From Pisolithus tinctorius (Eukaryota > Basidiomycota > Agaricomycetes > Boletales > Pisolithaceae): 64,000 bases of DNA. Of this stretch, positions 31,640 to 42,339 are shown piece after piece; within the stretch, counting starts at the first letter, position 1, and each line of letters opens with the position of its first letter. A model generated the notes under the pieces. It worked only from the letters and a program-made list of their open reading frames with translations. It was not told the DNA's origin and did no database searches. Location: positions 2,356,001 through 2,420,000 of the forward strand of contig JANFAH010000002.1 in assembly GCA_024663395.1 (NCBI GenBank), in the 5' to 3' direction. Position numbers and translations under genes: made by a program.

Positions 31640-32860
31640 CCATGCTCATTGCAGGTTTCAAACCCTGTGAGATCACTGACATCACCTGGAGGTGAAGAAT
31701 GGCCATGGATTCAGGGAGTGAGGCCACCCCCCAGTGAGGTTGGCCAACACTGGTCTCAGGGGGTATGTCCATCTGGAAATGACATCAGAGTCAATACTTC
31801 AGGTAACATCTAAATTGACAAGCAACTGATTATGCCAAGGGAATTTTCAAGGTTTGGCCAACCCTACTTCCAGGGGGTGAGGTCTGTGTCTGTCAAGTTC
31901 ATGGTTGTCCAGGTTGAGGCTGGACCAGAGACTGAAGCAGGCACAAGGCTGAGGGGTTGGGGTCAAGAGGAGAGACAAGGATACAGATGGGTGGACTGTT
32001 TGGACTTAGTGACTGAGGCCACAGCACTATTCCCTTGCATGGGTCTCAGTCCAAGTCCAAGGCCGAGACGAGATTATTAGGATAACTTTGTTGATTTCAG
32101 ACTGAGGAAGTACAGGCCAAGTATCTAAGACTTTATATACTAGAAGTAGCTATAGTATGGAGACCAGTAATGCCAGTCTTGCAAGAATTGCTAAGACAAT
32201 TGGTAAGACAAGGATTAGTAATGTATGACCAAGGTAATGGAGACCAGGACAGGGCAGACTGGGGACAAGACCAGGCAGGATTCAACTGAAGTGACAGGCA
32301 CTGCAAAGCAGTGTTTACTGTGCTAGGACATCTGGGGATAGGGGACAGGTGAGGCCAAGGCTGGACTGAATGAGTGCAAGGCCAAGTCTGGCCAGGGTTG
32401 AGGCATGACTATGACAGTGTCCATCCCCCAGTGAAATCAGCCAACCCCACTTCCAGGGTGTGAGGTCATCCCCCAGTGAGGTTGACTGGCACCTCTTCCA
32501 GGGTGTGAGTCCATCCCCCAGTGATGTTGGCCAACACCACTTCCAGGCCATAAGTCCATCCCCCAGTGAAGTCAGCTGACCCCACTTCCAGGGTGTGGGT
32601 CCATCCCCCAGTGAGGTTGGCCAACCCCACTTCCAGGGTGTGGGCCCATCCCCCAGTGACCTTGGCCAACACCACTTCCAGGATGTGGGCCCATCCCCCA
32701 GTGACCTTGGCCAACACCACTTCCAGGGTGTGGGTCCATCCCCCAGTGAGGTCAGCTGACCCCACTTCCAGGGTGTGGATCCATCCCCCAGTGAGGTTGG
32801 TTGACACTGCTTCCAGGCCATGAGGTCATCCCCCACTGAGGTCAGCCAACCTCCCTCCAA
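31640..32860. repeat. 45-bp minisatellite, second array, inverted
   Basis: A regular array at about 32415-32850 repeats CCATCCCCCAGTGA and CCAACMCCACTTCCAGG every 45 bp (for example 32601 and 32646), about ten copies. Scattered diverged units occur at 31690-31890. The reverse complement of the unit shares the core CCTGGAAGTGGGGT plus YRGCYRA with the array at 2892-3660, has the same period, and lies in opposite orientation. Between 31900 and 32400 no gene is seen. ORFs across the array on both strands are repeat translations. Confidence 0.85.
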
Positions 32861-32869
32861 CATGTCAGC

Positions 32870-33829
32870 CTATCCACCATCAGGGTCTACAGGCTGATGT
32901 CAGTTAGTCCCACTTTCAGGACCAAATGTGCATGTTGGATGACCCACTTTCTGGATTACATGTGACTGAAGGGTCAGGTTTTGGCCAAGTAGTGGCACAA
33001 GCAGATCACAAAACCAGACCTTGGTCTGAGTACACTTATAAAGATACTTTGTGTCTGTAGGTGTGTGGGTAAATAGCAGCACATACAAACTCAAAAAAGA
33101 GAGTATATGCATACAATATACAGTATTTGTTGAGCTGCCTATGATGCTGACAAAGGATGAGGTGTGGAGGTGCCAATGAGGATGTGGGGGTGCTTGATGA
33201 GGTGGTGGATGTTGGTGAACTTGAAGTCAAAGTAGTGGTATGTGCTGTTGTAGTTGGTTGTGCACTGGATGGCTGTTAGCTGGTGTTTTGCAACAAATGA
33301 TATCTCACAACTTGCCTGGTAGTCAGTGAATACAGAGGTGTCTGTTGCAGTCTGTTAGAGGTCCAGTGACTGACATGTTCAGCAGCTTGTGTCAACAACT
33401 CACCTTGACTTGGAGAGTATGCATGAAGGTGCCATGATATAGGGTGTGGGAACCTAGGTGACAGTGGGTGGCTAGTGATGGGGGTTGGCAGAGAGAAGCA
33501 CCTTGAAGAAAATTTCACAAAGTATCAACAACCTGTCTGGAAGGTGTCATGGCATACAGGCAGGCAAGCAGAAGCATGCCTGGACATATGGTGTGGACAG
33601 ACAATATGTTGATCTGTTTGGATGATGGATTTGGTATGGACATGTGATCTGTCTCCAAATCATACATCAAGATTTTTGCTGAGGCTTAAGTGGATTTCAC
33701 AAAGTCTGGATTTAGTACAGAAAAGCTCCCAAATATTTCTGACAGTCAGATTTGGTCAAGGAATACAGTTAGCCATATTTGTATTACAGGCAGACCACCT
33801 TCCATGGTCTATTTACTGTACTGACAGAA
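32870..33829. other. No gene recognised
   Basis: CpG-poor DNA without convincing coding or RNA features. Confidence 0.5.
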
Positions 33830-34209
33830 CATCAGGAAATTAACACTTTACTATTTTTGACTTTTTGTGACTATTGTGACTATTTGTGACTTTTTGGGAA
33901 GGAATCTACTATCTGTACTTTTTTTTTGACCATATACAGCATTTTGAAGAATGAAAAGAGAACAGAATCTATTGAGAGAACTAAGTGATGACATATCTAA
34001 GCCAAGAAGACTAGAAAATGTCTGAAAATTCAGAGATACTGAGCCATCAGTGTGATGCACACTGTCTGAGAGAAAAATCACAATATCTCTTTGGAACCTC
34101 CAGCAATGCAGCCATGCCTGCAGGGCATGGGTAACAATAGTAGATTCCTTCCCAAAAAGTCACAATAGTCACAAAAAGTCAACAATAGTGAAGTGTTATT
34201 TTCCTGATG
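33830..34209. mobile_element. MITE with about 80-bp terminal inverted repeats
   Basis: CATCAGGAAATTAACACTT at the left and its near-exact complement at 34190-34209 begin inverted repeats that extend through GACTTTTTGTGACTATTGTGAC and GGGAAGGAATCTACTAT. The left arm contains one extra copy of a GTGACTATT word. The 220-bp centre has no ORF of note. No clear target duplication is visible. The right end coincides with the change from CpG-poor to CpG-normal DNA. Confidence 0.75.
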
Positions 34210-34473
34210 AATCTAGTTTCTGCAGTGATTCTATACTGTGTATCACCCATACCTCTGTGTATCGCACGCATTATTTTTTACCCAAACGGAGCGCCATACA
34301 GGTCTGCCTGCCAATCCAGCAAACAACGACGCGAACGTGACCAATTAGGCTGGGGTTCACTGGACATGTACACGCATGCACTCCTACTAGCAAGATATGA
34401 CCAGACGAAGGAGAACAAAAAACGTAGAGGACAACGTGGATGTCAATACCAGGTACCATAACGCCATGGCTAT

Positions 34474-37400
34474 CTACACAATATTGAATATCCGAATTTT
34501 GCTTTTCAGAATGCTGGCCCGATCTATGGGCTGAGCAGTAATGCGAGTAGAAGACGCGATCCTCTTGCGCTCGTTATGAGGTAGTTGACTCAACAGCAGA
34601 GCGTTAAATGGCCTCTCAAGTGTAGAGAGCAGCTGTTCTTCAGTCGCGACATCTAGTTCAGCAGATGAACCAGGAAACTTCGAGTGCCAAGGGCGAACAA
34701 GTTGCAGAGAACCTTGCAGCCGCGTTACATCTTCTAGCTTGTTTGGCAGAGTGATCTCAAGTGACCTCAGACCGAATGCCTGGATGCTATACGTGTAACT
34801 CGGTGCCGATGGATCTGACCCTTTCAGGTGAACCACTGTGACACAATGGGCAATACATGGTAGTATGAGGCGGCGATTGAGAAAACGTGGAAGGGGCACC
34901 CTGGTGAGTGAGTGGAAGTCGTACACGTCACCTGGGGAGTATGAATCCGCGGTTCGCGAATGAACCGCCGGAGCGTGGTGGTCGGTATTAGATAATGTAA
35001 AGGCACGACTGAGAATTTTTGGGAAGAGCGGCGCCACGAGTGAGCCACACAAGTTTCGCAGTGCTTCGAATGATATTAGTGAGGGACCCTGACTTATCGC
35101 CGCTGACGGTTCTTCTGCATCAGGTTGAGGTCGGAGCAATGGTAGCGATTGGAACGAGGTGATCTGGGCAGGGAAACAGCTATGAAACCGGGACGCCTCT
35201 CCAACCCAATCCAGAACTGAGGTATCCGAAGACTGCGAAATGATTTCGGCCAGGAGACGCCCAAGCGCGTTCTCAGCAGATTCACCATAGAGAACGGGAA
35301 GGTGAAGATTGAAGATCCCGAAAAGTGAGTAGGCGATATCCTCAGGCCGCGTGGTACGACGTAATGACGCCCATTGGAGTCTCGAACGAGCGTCATCCAT
35401 ACCTGGGGAAAAACGAGTGAGGAACCAGGAGTCTACTCCAGTCGCTCTCTCCAGCTCTTCCAGCACCGCGATATCAGTCTTATGGTTTGAAGACATGAGG
35501 TTCTTGTAAAGTGACCAATTCTGGGTGTAGAATAGTACAGTTCCGGGAGCTAGTAGCTCCTGGAGGGTCCACCCGCGTCTGAACCACTCGCTGTTCCCGA
35601 GCGAACCGGTATCCGGAACATCAGAGAGGTACGCAATGGTTAGGGAAGACCGTCGATACCACTCAAACATTGATCCTATGGCTTCTTGTAACTCGGCACT
35701 GCTGTCTTTGTCTATGCAACACGTGTCACTCCATGCCCACAGGAAATCTCGTTCAAAGGCAACAAGGCAGAAGGCTTGCAGCTTTTTAAAGCCCTCCTTT
35801 GCTGATATATCATATATCCGGTGGCCTTCGATGTCGCGCAATGATGGCTCGTCTTCACCCCAACGGTGAGAAAGTGTGACGTACTCAAAGTATTTCAAGA
35901 TGGCCGTATGGACCAGCTCCATTCGCTTATTTGGGTCGCACGTTGTGCACAGCGACACCAGCCGTTTGTACTGTTGGCTGCTCATAAACTGGGTCAACTG
36001 CGCATGCCGGGTGCACAGGACGCCAGTATGCGTGTGCAGCAGCCTGGTGGGCATGGTTTTGAGGGTTTCAAATGCAACATTACGGATGAGTTGCTCGACA
36101 TCAAAGTGGGTAACAGGTGAGACATTGGAGGATGTCAAAGCAACTTGTGACTCGACTTTCAAGTGGAGGTAAGCGGTAAGGGAGCACCGGGACATGTCGT
36201 AACCAGGATCTCCAGGTATGAGTAGCTGCAAGACTTCTTGCTCCAATAAAATAGCCTCGTCCAAATCTGCTGCCGCGGGTTGTTGACGAAACCGGTCTGC
36301 TAGACACTGTGCCAGGTTATGCAGGGATGAAGCACGACCGGGATGGTCAGTCGGGCAGAATTGCAATACATATCGACACAGTGTTATGTCCTCGTTCAGA
36401 CCGGCAATTGCGCGTTGATTGCCAGATCTATGCCTCACAAAGTAATTGACCAGAACGCCTAGATTGTCTATCTCTCGACCAAGTACGACGGGTTCATCTG
36501 AGTCGGAGCCCTGGGCTAGCCTCTGAACCCAAGCTCCCTCGTGATGGGAGTCTCGTGGTAACCGAAGTTCCAGAGCATACGTTGCACAGCAAATAGCATC
36601 ATCCAAGTTGGTCATCGCGGCCTCCTTCTGGAACCTGTCCCAGAGGTGGAGTGAAAGCTTGAGAAGTGAGGACGCGAGATCAGCTGTGTTTTCTGGACAG
36701 ACGAGCAATGCAGTTTGATGAAGAGAATTCGCACCGTCCAACCTAGGCATGTCAACTTGTTTCTGAAACTTTGTCCAGAGGTCGCGAGCGAGGTCGTAAA
36801 GATATTTGCCGCGATCCGGATGCCCTAGTGGACGCAGCTCTAGTGCTGCACGTCTGAGCGAGATGGTTTCCTCCAAGTCGCAGATCGCAGCCTGCGTGTC
36901 GAACCGTCTGTTGAGGCAGATGGCGAGTGTCTGGAGAGTGGCATCACGATCAGGATGCCCGGGTGGACGGAGCTCTAGTGCTGCACGTGACAGCGAGATG
37001 GCTTCCTCCAAGTCGCCGATGCTAGCCTGTTTGTCGAACTGTCTGTTGAGGCAGACAGCGAGTGTGTGGAGAGTGGCATCACGATGATGATGCCCTGGTG
37101 GACGAAGCTCTAGTGCTGCACGTGACAGCGAGATGGCTTCCTCCAAATCGCCGAGAGCAGCCTGTTTGTCGAACTGTCTGTTGAGGCAGAAAGCGAGTTT
37201 GTGGAGAGTGGCATCACGATGAGGATGCCCTGGTGGACGGAGCTCTAGTGCTGCACGTGAGAGCGAGATGGCTTCCTCCAAGTCGCCGATGCCAGCCTGT
37301 TTGTCGAACCTGCTGTTGAGGCAGACAGCAAGATTGTGGAGAGTGGCATCACGACGAGGATGCCCTGGTGGACGGAGTTCTAGTGCTGCACGTGACAGCG

Positions 37401-37833
37401 AGATGGCTTCCTCCAAGTCGCAGATTGCAACCTGTTTGTCGAACCTCTTGTTGAGGTAGAAGGAGAGATTGTGGAGAGTGAAATCACGATAAGGATGCCC
37501 TGGTGGACGGAGCCTTAGTGCTGCACGTGACAGCGAGATGGCTTCTTCTAAGTCGTCGACTGCCCCCTGCTCGTCATATCTATAGGAAAGACAGACAGCA
37601 AGGTTGTTGAGAGACGCAGACCGATCATATTTCTGGTTTTCGACTGGTCGGAGTTCCAAAGCAGTGCAATGCAAATCGATTGCCTCGTGCAAGTCGTCGA
37701 TTTTACGCGCTTTTTTGTATCTCTGGTAGAGTGCGAGCGCCAGGCCGAAGAGGGCAACATCCCGGCCATTTTCTCCTGGAGGACAACGTCCCAAGTTTTC
37801 CCGTTTGCGGGAGATGTCGTCTGCTGAAGCCAT
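34474..37833 (-). CDS. TPR-HET protein (heterokaryon-incompatibility-like domain), intact
   Basis: A single uninterrupted 1,119-codon frame from ATG 37833 to the stop at 34474. Residues 40-540 are TPR-like helical repeats of about 45 residues; five to six of them (residues 92-316) are nearly identical, each reading DLEEAISLSRAALELRPPGH plus a variable RDATLH segment. Residues 650-775 form a HET domain: YVTLSHRWGEDEPSL (651), WAWSDTCCIDKDSSAELQEA (699), SEWFRRGWTLQELLAPG (748). A further block (SLRRTTRPEDIAYSLFGIF, 823) is typical of basidiomycete HET proteins. HET domains trigger cell death when strains that are not self meet; whether this one does so is not known. The C-terminal 250 residues are not recognised. 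It lies in CpG-normal DNA directly beside the decayed island. Confidence 0.93.
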   Translation of the reverse strand: MASADDISRKRENLGRCPPGENGRDVALFGLALALYQRYKKARKIDDLHEAIDLHCTALELRPVENQKYDRSASLNNLAVCLSYRYDEQGAVDDLEEAISLSRAALRLRPPGHPYRDFTLHNLSFYLNKRFDKQVAICDLEEAISLSRAALELRPPGHPRRDATLHNLAVCLNSRFDKQAGIGDLEEAISLSRAALELRPPGHPHRDATLHKLAFCLNRQFDKQAALGDLEEAISLSRAALELRPPGHHHRDATLHTLAVCLNRQFDKQASIGDLEEAISLSRAALELRPPGHPDRDATLQTLAICLNRRFDTQAAICDLEETISLRRAALELRPLGHPDRGKYLYDLARDLWTKFQKQVDMPRLDGANSLHQTALLVCPENTADLASSLLKLSLHLWDRFQKEAAMTNLDDAICCATYALELRLPRDSHHEGAWVQRLAQGSDSDEPVVLGREIDNLGVLVNYFVRHRSGNQRAIAGLNEDITLCRYVLQFCPTDHPGRASSLHNLAQCLADRFRQQPAAADLDEAILLEQEVLQLLIPGDPGYDMSRCSLTAYLHLKVESQVALTSSNVSPVTHFDVEQLIRNVAFETLKTMPTRLLHTHTGVLCTRHAQLTQFMSSQQYKRLVSLCTTCDPNKRMELVHTAILKYFEYVTLSHRWGEDEPSLRDIEGHRIYDISAKEGFKKLQAFCLVAFERDFLWAWSDTCCIDKDSSAELQEAIGSMFEWYRRSSLTIAYLSDVPDTGSLGNSEWFRRGWTLQELLAPGTVLFYTQNWSLYKNLMSSNHKTDIAVLEELERATGVDSWFLTRFSPGMDDARSRLQWASLRRTTRPEDIAYSLFGIFNLHLPVLYGESAENALGRLLAEIISQSSDTSVLDWVGEASRFHSCFPAQITSFQSLPLLRPQPDAEEPSAAISQGPSLISFEALRNLCGSLVAPLFPKILSRAFTLSNTDHHAPAVHSRTADSYSPGDVYDFHSLTRVPLPRFLNRRLILPCIAHCVTVVHLKGSDPSAPSYTYSIQAFGLRSLEITLPNKLEDVTRLQGSLQLVRPWHSKFPGSSAELDVATEEQLLSTLERPFNALLLSQLPHNERKRIASSTRITAQPIDRASILKSKIRIFNIV
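36890..37560 (-). repeat. 135-bp coding tandem repeat inside the TPR-HET gene
   Basis: Five consecutive 135-bp units (45 codons each) with very high nucleotide identity, for example GACAGCGAGATGGCTTCCTC recurring about every 135 bp. Variation is concentrated at a few codons such as PYRDF, PRRDA, PHRDA, HHRDA and PDRDA. Confidence 0.9.
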
Positions 37834-40800
37834 TGAATGTCGTTACACCGGGATGCTATACACGACGGAAATGGTTCTGCCTTCGCGCTAGGTTCGGTGA
37901 TCACTTGCAACAAGACAGGGACAGTAAGGTCATACCCTTTGAAACGGGAAAGAAACCCGGTGAGCGAGCTTGAGTGTCAGCTGAACGCTGCTCAAATTAG
38001 CGAGGCTAACCAAGCAGCGCAAAAGAACCCACAGTAAAGACACGAAGTCTCGAGCAGGCAACCTTGTGTGTCGGTACGAAGCACAAGCTGTGGATAAGGT
38101 CACACGCAGGCCAATGCATATAACGCAACGATCGTCCGATAGGGACTCACCAGTAGATGCGAAATGCGTAAGTTGGTTAGAAAGGCGAGAAGAAACTGGG
38201 CTCTGCTGCTTGAATGAGTTACACAGCTTGAAGAACTGGGGTGGCGCTCACCAGCAGAGCAACGGTTGATGGACGTTTGTGGGAGATAGAAGGCACGAGG
38301 CTGGGGCGTGCGAAAGCATAGGCCTTGCCCCTTCTCTAGGCCCTGGCCGTACACGTTCCTGCATGTCTGATGCTCCCCAAGTACTCAAGCTTCTTAGTCA
38401 GTCCCCCTCTGTGACAAACGCAACGGCGATACTCTGCGGTACTGCATGCCCGCCTGATCCCGTGATGCGAGGCCGCCGTTCGTAAGGGAAACTCGCCATG
38501 CGCCCCTTCTGAAACTGGTTTCGTTGGTAGACCTCCAGGTACTGCCTATGCCGACCCATAGCCAATCGCTGACTTCGTCGCTAGTGAGGACCCTTGTTGG
38601 CGAAATTCACGTCTGCGGAACTACCACTGCCTTTCTTCTGAAGGACATGAGCATGCTCATAATTGCTGATAACGTCAGCTACCGAGTGCATCGGACTGAT
38701 AGAGTTCGCAACCCGCCTCGCGCCACAAACGAAACGAATAGCATAGCGCTGTGTCTCCCAGGTTGCACTCAGATCTACTGCGCATGAGGTCGCGTTCGTC
38801 CCACTCGAGGTCGTACTACACACACCTTGAACGCAGAGGAAGTTATGAGATATATTCCTATCGTTGCCCAACAAGTACATCTCAGCGACTTGGGAGCTTG
38901 CGTACTGGCCGTTTGTGGTGTATGCAGAAAAGGACATACAGGGTGACACCAGGGGCTACTCCACGACACGTATCAGGGGATAGTCGGCAGATCGTTAGGT
39001 GTGCCGCAATTCCTTGGCACTGGTACCCTATATACTTGTTACATTGCTTGTCACAACACGGTTTCCAATGTATGCGTCTCTCCTTGCCCTGTGATAATGT
39101 GAAACCGTTCAGAGGCCGTACAATGTGGTACCTGGTTCACCAGATGTGTTTGCATGCACTCTGGTAGTACATAAGACGGAACGAAGGGTGAAATTGAAAA
39201 AAAGGCAAGTGGAAGGACATACTGGCACAAGGAAAACGCACATTCCATTATCAATCAAGGTGCGAGAAAAACATACACAAGGCAACACATGAAAGGAATG
39301 ACCAAGTGGGTGTCGATGCCAGATCGGCGTGCACCCCTGGCCTGTACGCGACACAACATGGAAACAGCAGATGGCACATAAAACGAAATAACATACGTAC
39401 TCGGAAGCAGGACAGGTGTACAGGTATGGCTGAGGATGCAATTGGACAGTCTTGAGCACCACAGGAGCGGAATGATGAGTGCAAATCTGAGTCGGAAGGT
39501 AAGGGAAAGCTGCTACACCGATGCCATCCTCGCCGCTTTCATTCGCTAGATACGAATCCCGGGAATAAATAGACGACTGCATGAAAATGATGCGAAGGCG
39601 CCCCTCCGCCACCGCAGGAGACGTTCGAGTGAGAGATCGTAGGGATCGAGCATTGCTGGTCGGGAGCGGACTGGTGGTAGATTCTGTAGGAGGTGCAGTG
39701 ATAGAGTATAAGCCGGCGAGGGGATTTGCAGTAGTATTCGGAAGTAGCGTTCGTTTAACTAGCTTTTCCCGTGCATCGAAGAAGGGGTTACTTGCTGCCC
39801 TCTTCAGCGGAACGGCCATGCACGCATGTACAGAAGAGAATTTTTCATGCGTTGCCTGATCACGTGCCTTGCTTCTGCACTGCCGCTATACCACTCCGAG
39901 TCAGATCAAAAGATACAGCGCTGCTCCCGGCCTCAGATTGCATCGTATGGTTGTTGCCCTACTCCAACCGGCGTCTGCTCTCGCCCAGAGCTTTTGGCAT
40001 ACCACACGTTACCACCTCAGATAACTCCCAGTCAACCTTAACCACTGCTGTATCCGACTGCGAACTCCGCATCCACCTTCTCTTCAGGCAGTCAGATTTC
40101 TTTGAGCACGGTCACTGGTGCGTGTGCGGACGTGTTTCTTCTTGCTGACTTACACATTTTCTTTGTTCTAAGTGCTCTCCATCTTCCTGTGACGTCGCAA
40201 ATAATGCCTCACGTCACTCACTCGGGGTCGCTTACCAGATGTCAACGAGGATTGTTAAGAAAAATTATCCATGAGACAATTCCCCTCTTCAAGCCCTACT
40301 GAGAAGCTGGAAGCGATGTTCAGTCATTCCCCAACTGTACCAATTCTGGGAAAAAATCATCCAAGGGCCCTCATATTCGTGAATGATGTGGTACATTACA
40401 ACCTTTTGCGGAATACCATCCTGACTTGGTCGCTGAGATGTCTTTGCAGTGTAAGGGGAAGTGCAAGTACGACGTTCAAGGGACCCAGGTTAAGGCTAGT
40501 AGCTGCTTGGAGATGATAAGACTGATAACTTTGATACTGATGACTCTTTGACTACAGCCGGGTGGGGCATCGCGGCAGCCTCGTCGTCATTCATGCTGTA
40601 TTGTCACTATTTCTTGAATGTGCTCTTCGAGAACAATCTCCTACATATTACTGCCAACCCTCTGTTTCCGGGATCACCCCTAATCAGACGGTGTCACAGC
40701 AAACACCAGCATGGTCTGCCACCCCGCAAGAGTTGCCGTGCCCACCTACAGTGGGATCGTCAGGGAGGGCACCGGCTAGTGTCGGGCTTCGCGGGTCACT

Positions 40801-41343
40801 TGCACCCAAAAGGTATGGCAATTAGCCCTCTGTTTTATGCGTGGATGTGGCATACAGGAAGTCGAACGGTGCTCCGTCGCGCTCGGGTGAGAAGATGTGC
40901 TTGATCTTTGCCAGGCGCTTCGGTGTACTGTACCTCACCACTCTGGTGATGAAGAACATAGCTGTGAATCGCCAGTGGGTTGTGAGACAATGCGCTGATG
41001 GTTCCCATATTAATTCGCTAATTGACTAAAGCAATGCAGGGCACCCTGATTTGAAAGCCAGGTAGGGGGAAGTCGATCAGCAGAAAAATGACGGACGAAC
41101 ATCTTGATTGTCAAAAATAAAGTCAGTCGTGCCAGGCGATGCAGTAAGTGTACAAGTACTTGACAGTGCCGTCCCTTTATATACAGTACATCGCTATCCT
41201 TAAGCCATATAGACGCTGTCAGGATACCCGAAGCAATGAGGTGCAACACACGTGCACGCTCCGCTGCAGATCTGTATAAGCATGGCATACAGATCCAGAG
41301 GGCACACAAGAAATACCTGAGTGGCACCAATGACCTAGGCAAT
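37834..41343. other. CpG-normal interval without a confident gene
   Basis: Many short frames but none with recognisable domains. The longest, 39109-39819 on the minus strand (236 codons, MAVPLKRAASNPFFDARE), has a plausible first hundred residues and a cysteine-rich remainder that looks non-coding. It could be a lineage-specific small gene or chance. No RNA gene was identified. Confidence 0.35.
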
Positions 41344-41835
41344 TTATTGCGAGAGCTCAGGAACACGTTTCTTGAGCGGAACGCCAGTATCGAGCTTTTT
41401 GAATATTTCTGAAGAGAGGAGTCCATTATTGACCATGGCCTCAAGCAAGTCACGCATCCAGGTCTGGCAGTTATTGACACAGGATTTTTTGTTGAACTTA
41501 GCGGCCTTTGCAAGTGCTATAATCTGGTCGCGCTGTGCCCGGGTGTACTGGCCAAGAACGTAAGATGTGTTTCCCTGTGTAGATCGATCGGAGTCAATCT
41601 TGACCTGCGGTGTGTGGAATTGGTAGTTGCCTGGTCCACCGGTGAGGTGGATAATCTGAGTGTAGCTATTTCCCTCTAGATCAACCCCATTCGTCCATTG
41701 AAGAAGAACGTGACGGTCATCGGGGTTTTCTGCCACCAAGCCATCTGCCTGGAGCACAATCTCCTTCGTGGTGTCGTTATCCGGGTACTGATTACCAAAC
41801 GGGTTGATAGCGAGACGACGAGCTGCGGCAGCCAT
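41344..41835 (-). CDS. Small uncharacterised protein, 163 residues
   Basis: An intact single-exon frame starting MAAAARRLAINPFGNQYPD. Residues 38-80 look like beta-strands (DDRHVLLQWTNGVD, YTQIIHLTGG), then a helix (RAQRDQIIALAKAAKF) and NNCQTWMRDLLEAMV at residues 121-135. The combination of histidines (42, 63) with a downstream N-C-Q-x-W motif is reminiscent of small basidiomycete proteins of unknown function. It might form a cysteine-peptidase-like arrangement, but that is speculation. No signal peptide or membrane segment. It lies between the TPR-HET gene and the Helitron in CpG-normal DNA. Confidence 0.6.
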   Translation of the reverse strand: MAAAARRLAINPFGNQYPDNDTTKEIVLQADGLVAENPDDRHVLLQWTNGVDLEGNSYTQIIHLTGGPGNYQFHTPQVKIDSDRSTQGNTSYVLGQYTRAQRDQIIALAKAAKFNKKSCVNNCQTWMRDLLEAMVNNGLLSSEIFKKLDTGVPLKKRVPELSQ

Positions 41836-42339
41836 GTCTTGAGGAAATGAGATTAAGGAATGTAGTTTGCGGTAAACTGAGGGCTCACTGAGGGTAAAGT
41901 AGAAGCGGGTTCAATGAAACAAGCGGTGACAGCCTGAAAGAGGTTCAAAACGTAGATGGCCTGGCAGACTTGAGACTCAGGGAAGCGACTATTTATGCAG
42001 TTTACGGGACTGGCGCTACTCTTCTCTCGCAACCCTCCTTTCTGGGAGGTGACTGCCTATGCAGAGCAAGTGTCGTGTCCTGCCCGCTCGAGTTCTGTAA
42101 CATGAGTAATGCAGAAGTTTCTGTTGTCAACGATTTATATATTTTCCTGGACGCCGTTAGGCCCAGGTCTGTAAACTCTTTGTCGTCCACGATCATACCG
42201 GACTTAACGGGACCGTTAGGTCAGGTCACGTGCAGGGTGGGATTGGGGAGAGTCGGAATTTTGGGGTTTACCCGCCACCATTCGGAACGTTGTGCAATCT
42301 GCTGTCCTATCTGTCGGCACGCATATTGTGTAACGAAAT

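Noticed and set aside
32315..32863. ORFs of 182 and 113 codons across the second minisatellite
   Set aside because: Repeat translations open on both strands; nothing outside the repeat supports coding.
36806..37459. Plus-strand ORFs with SGCPGGRSSSAA repeats
   Set aside because: Antisense shadows of the 135-bp coding repeats of the TPR-HET gene.
39109..39819. Confident 236-residue gene on the minus strand
   Set aside because: Second half looks non-coding (Cys/Val/Phe-rich without pattern) and no domain is recognisable; kept only as a remark.
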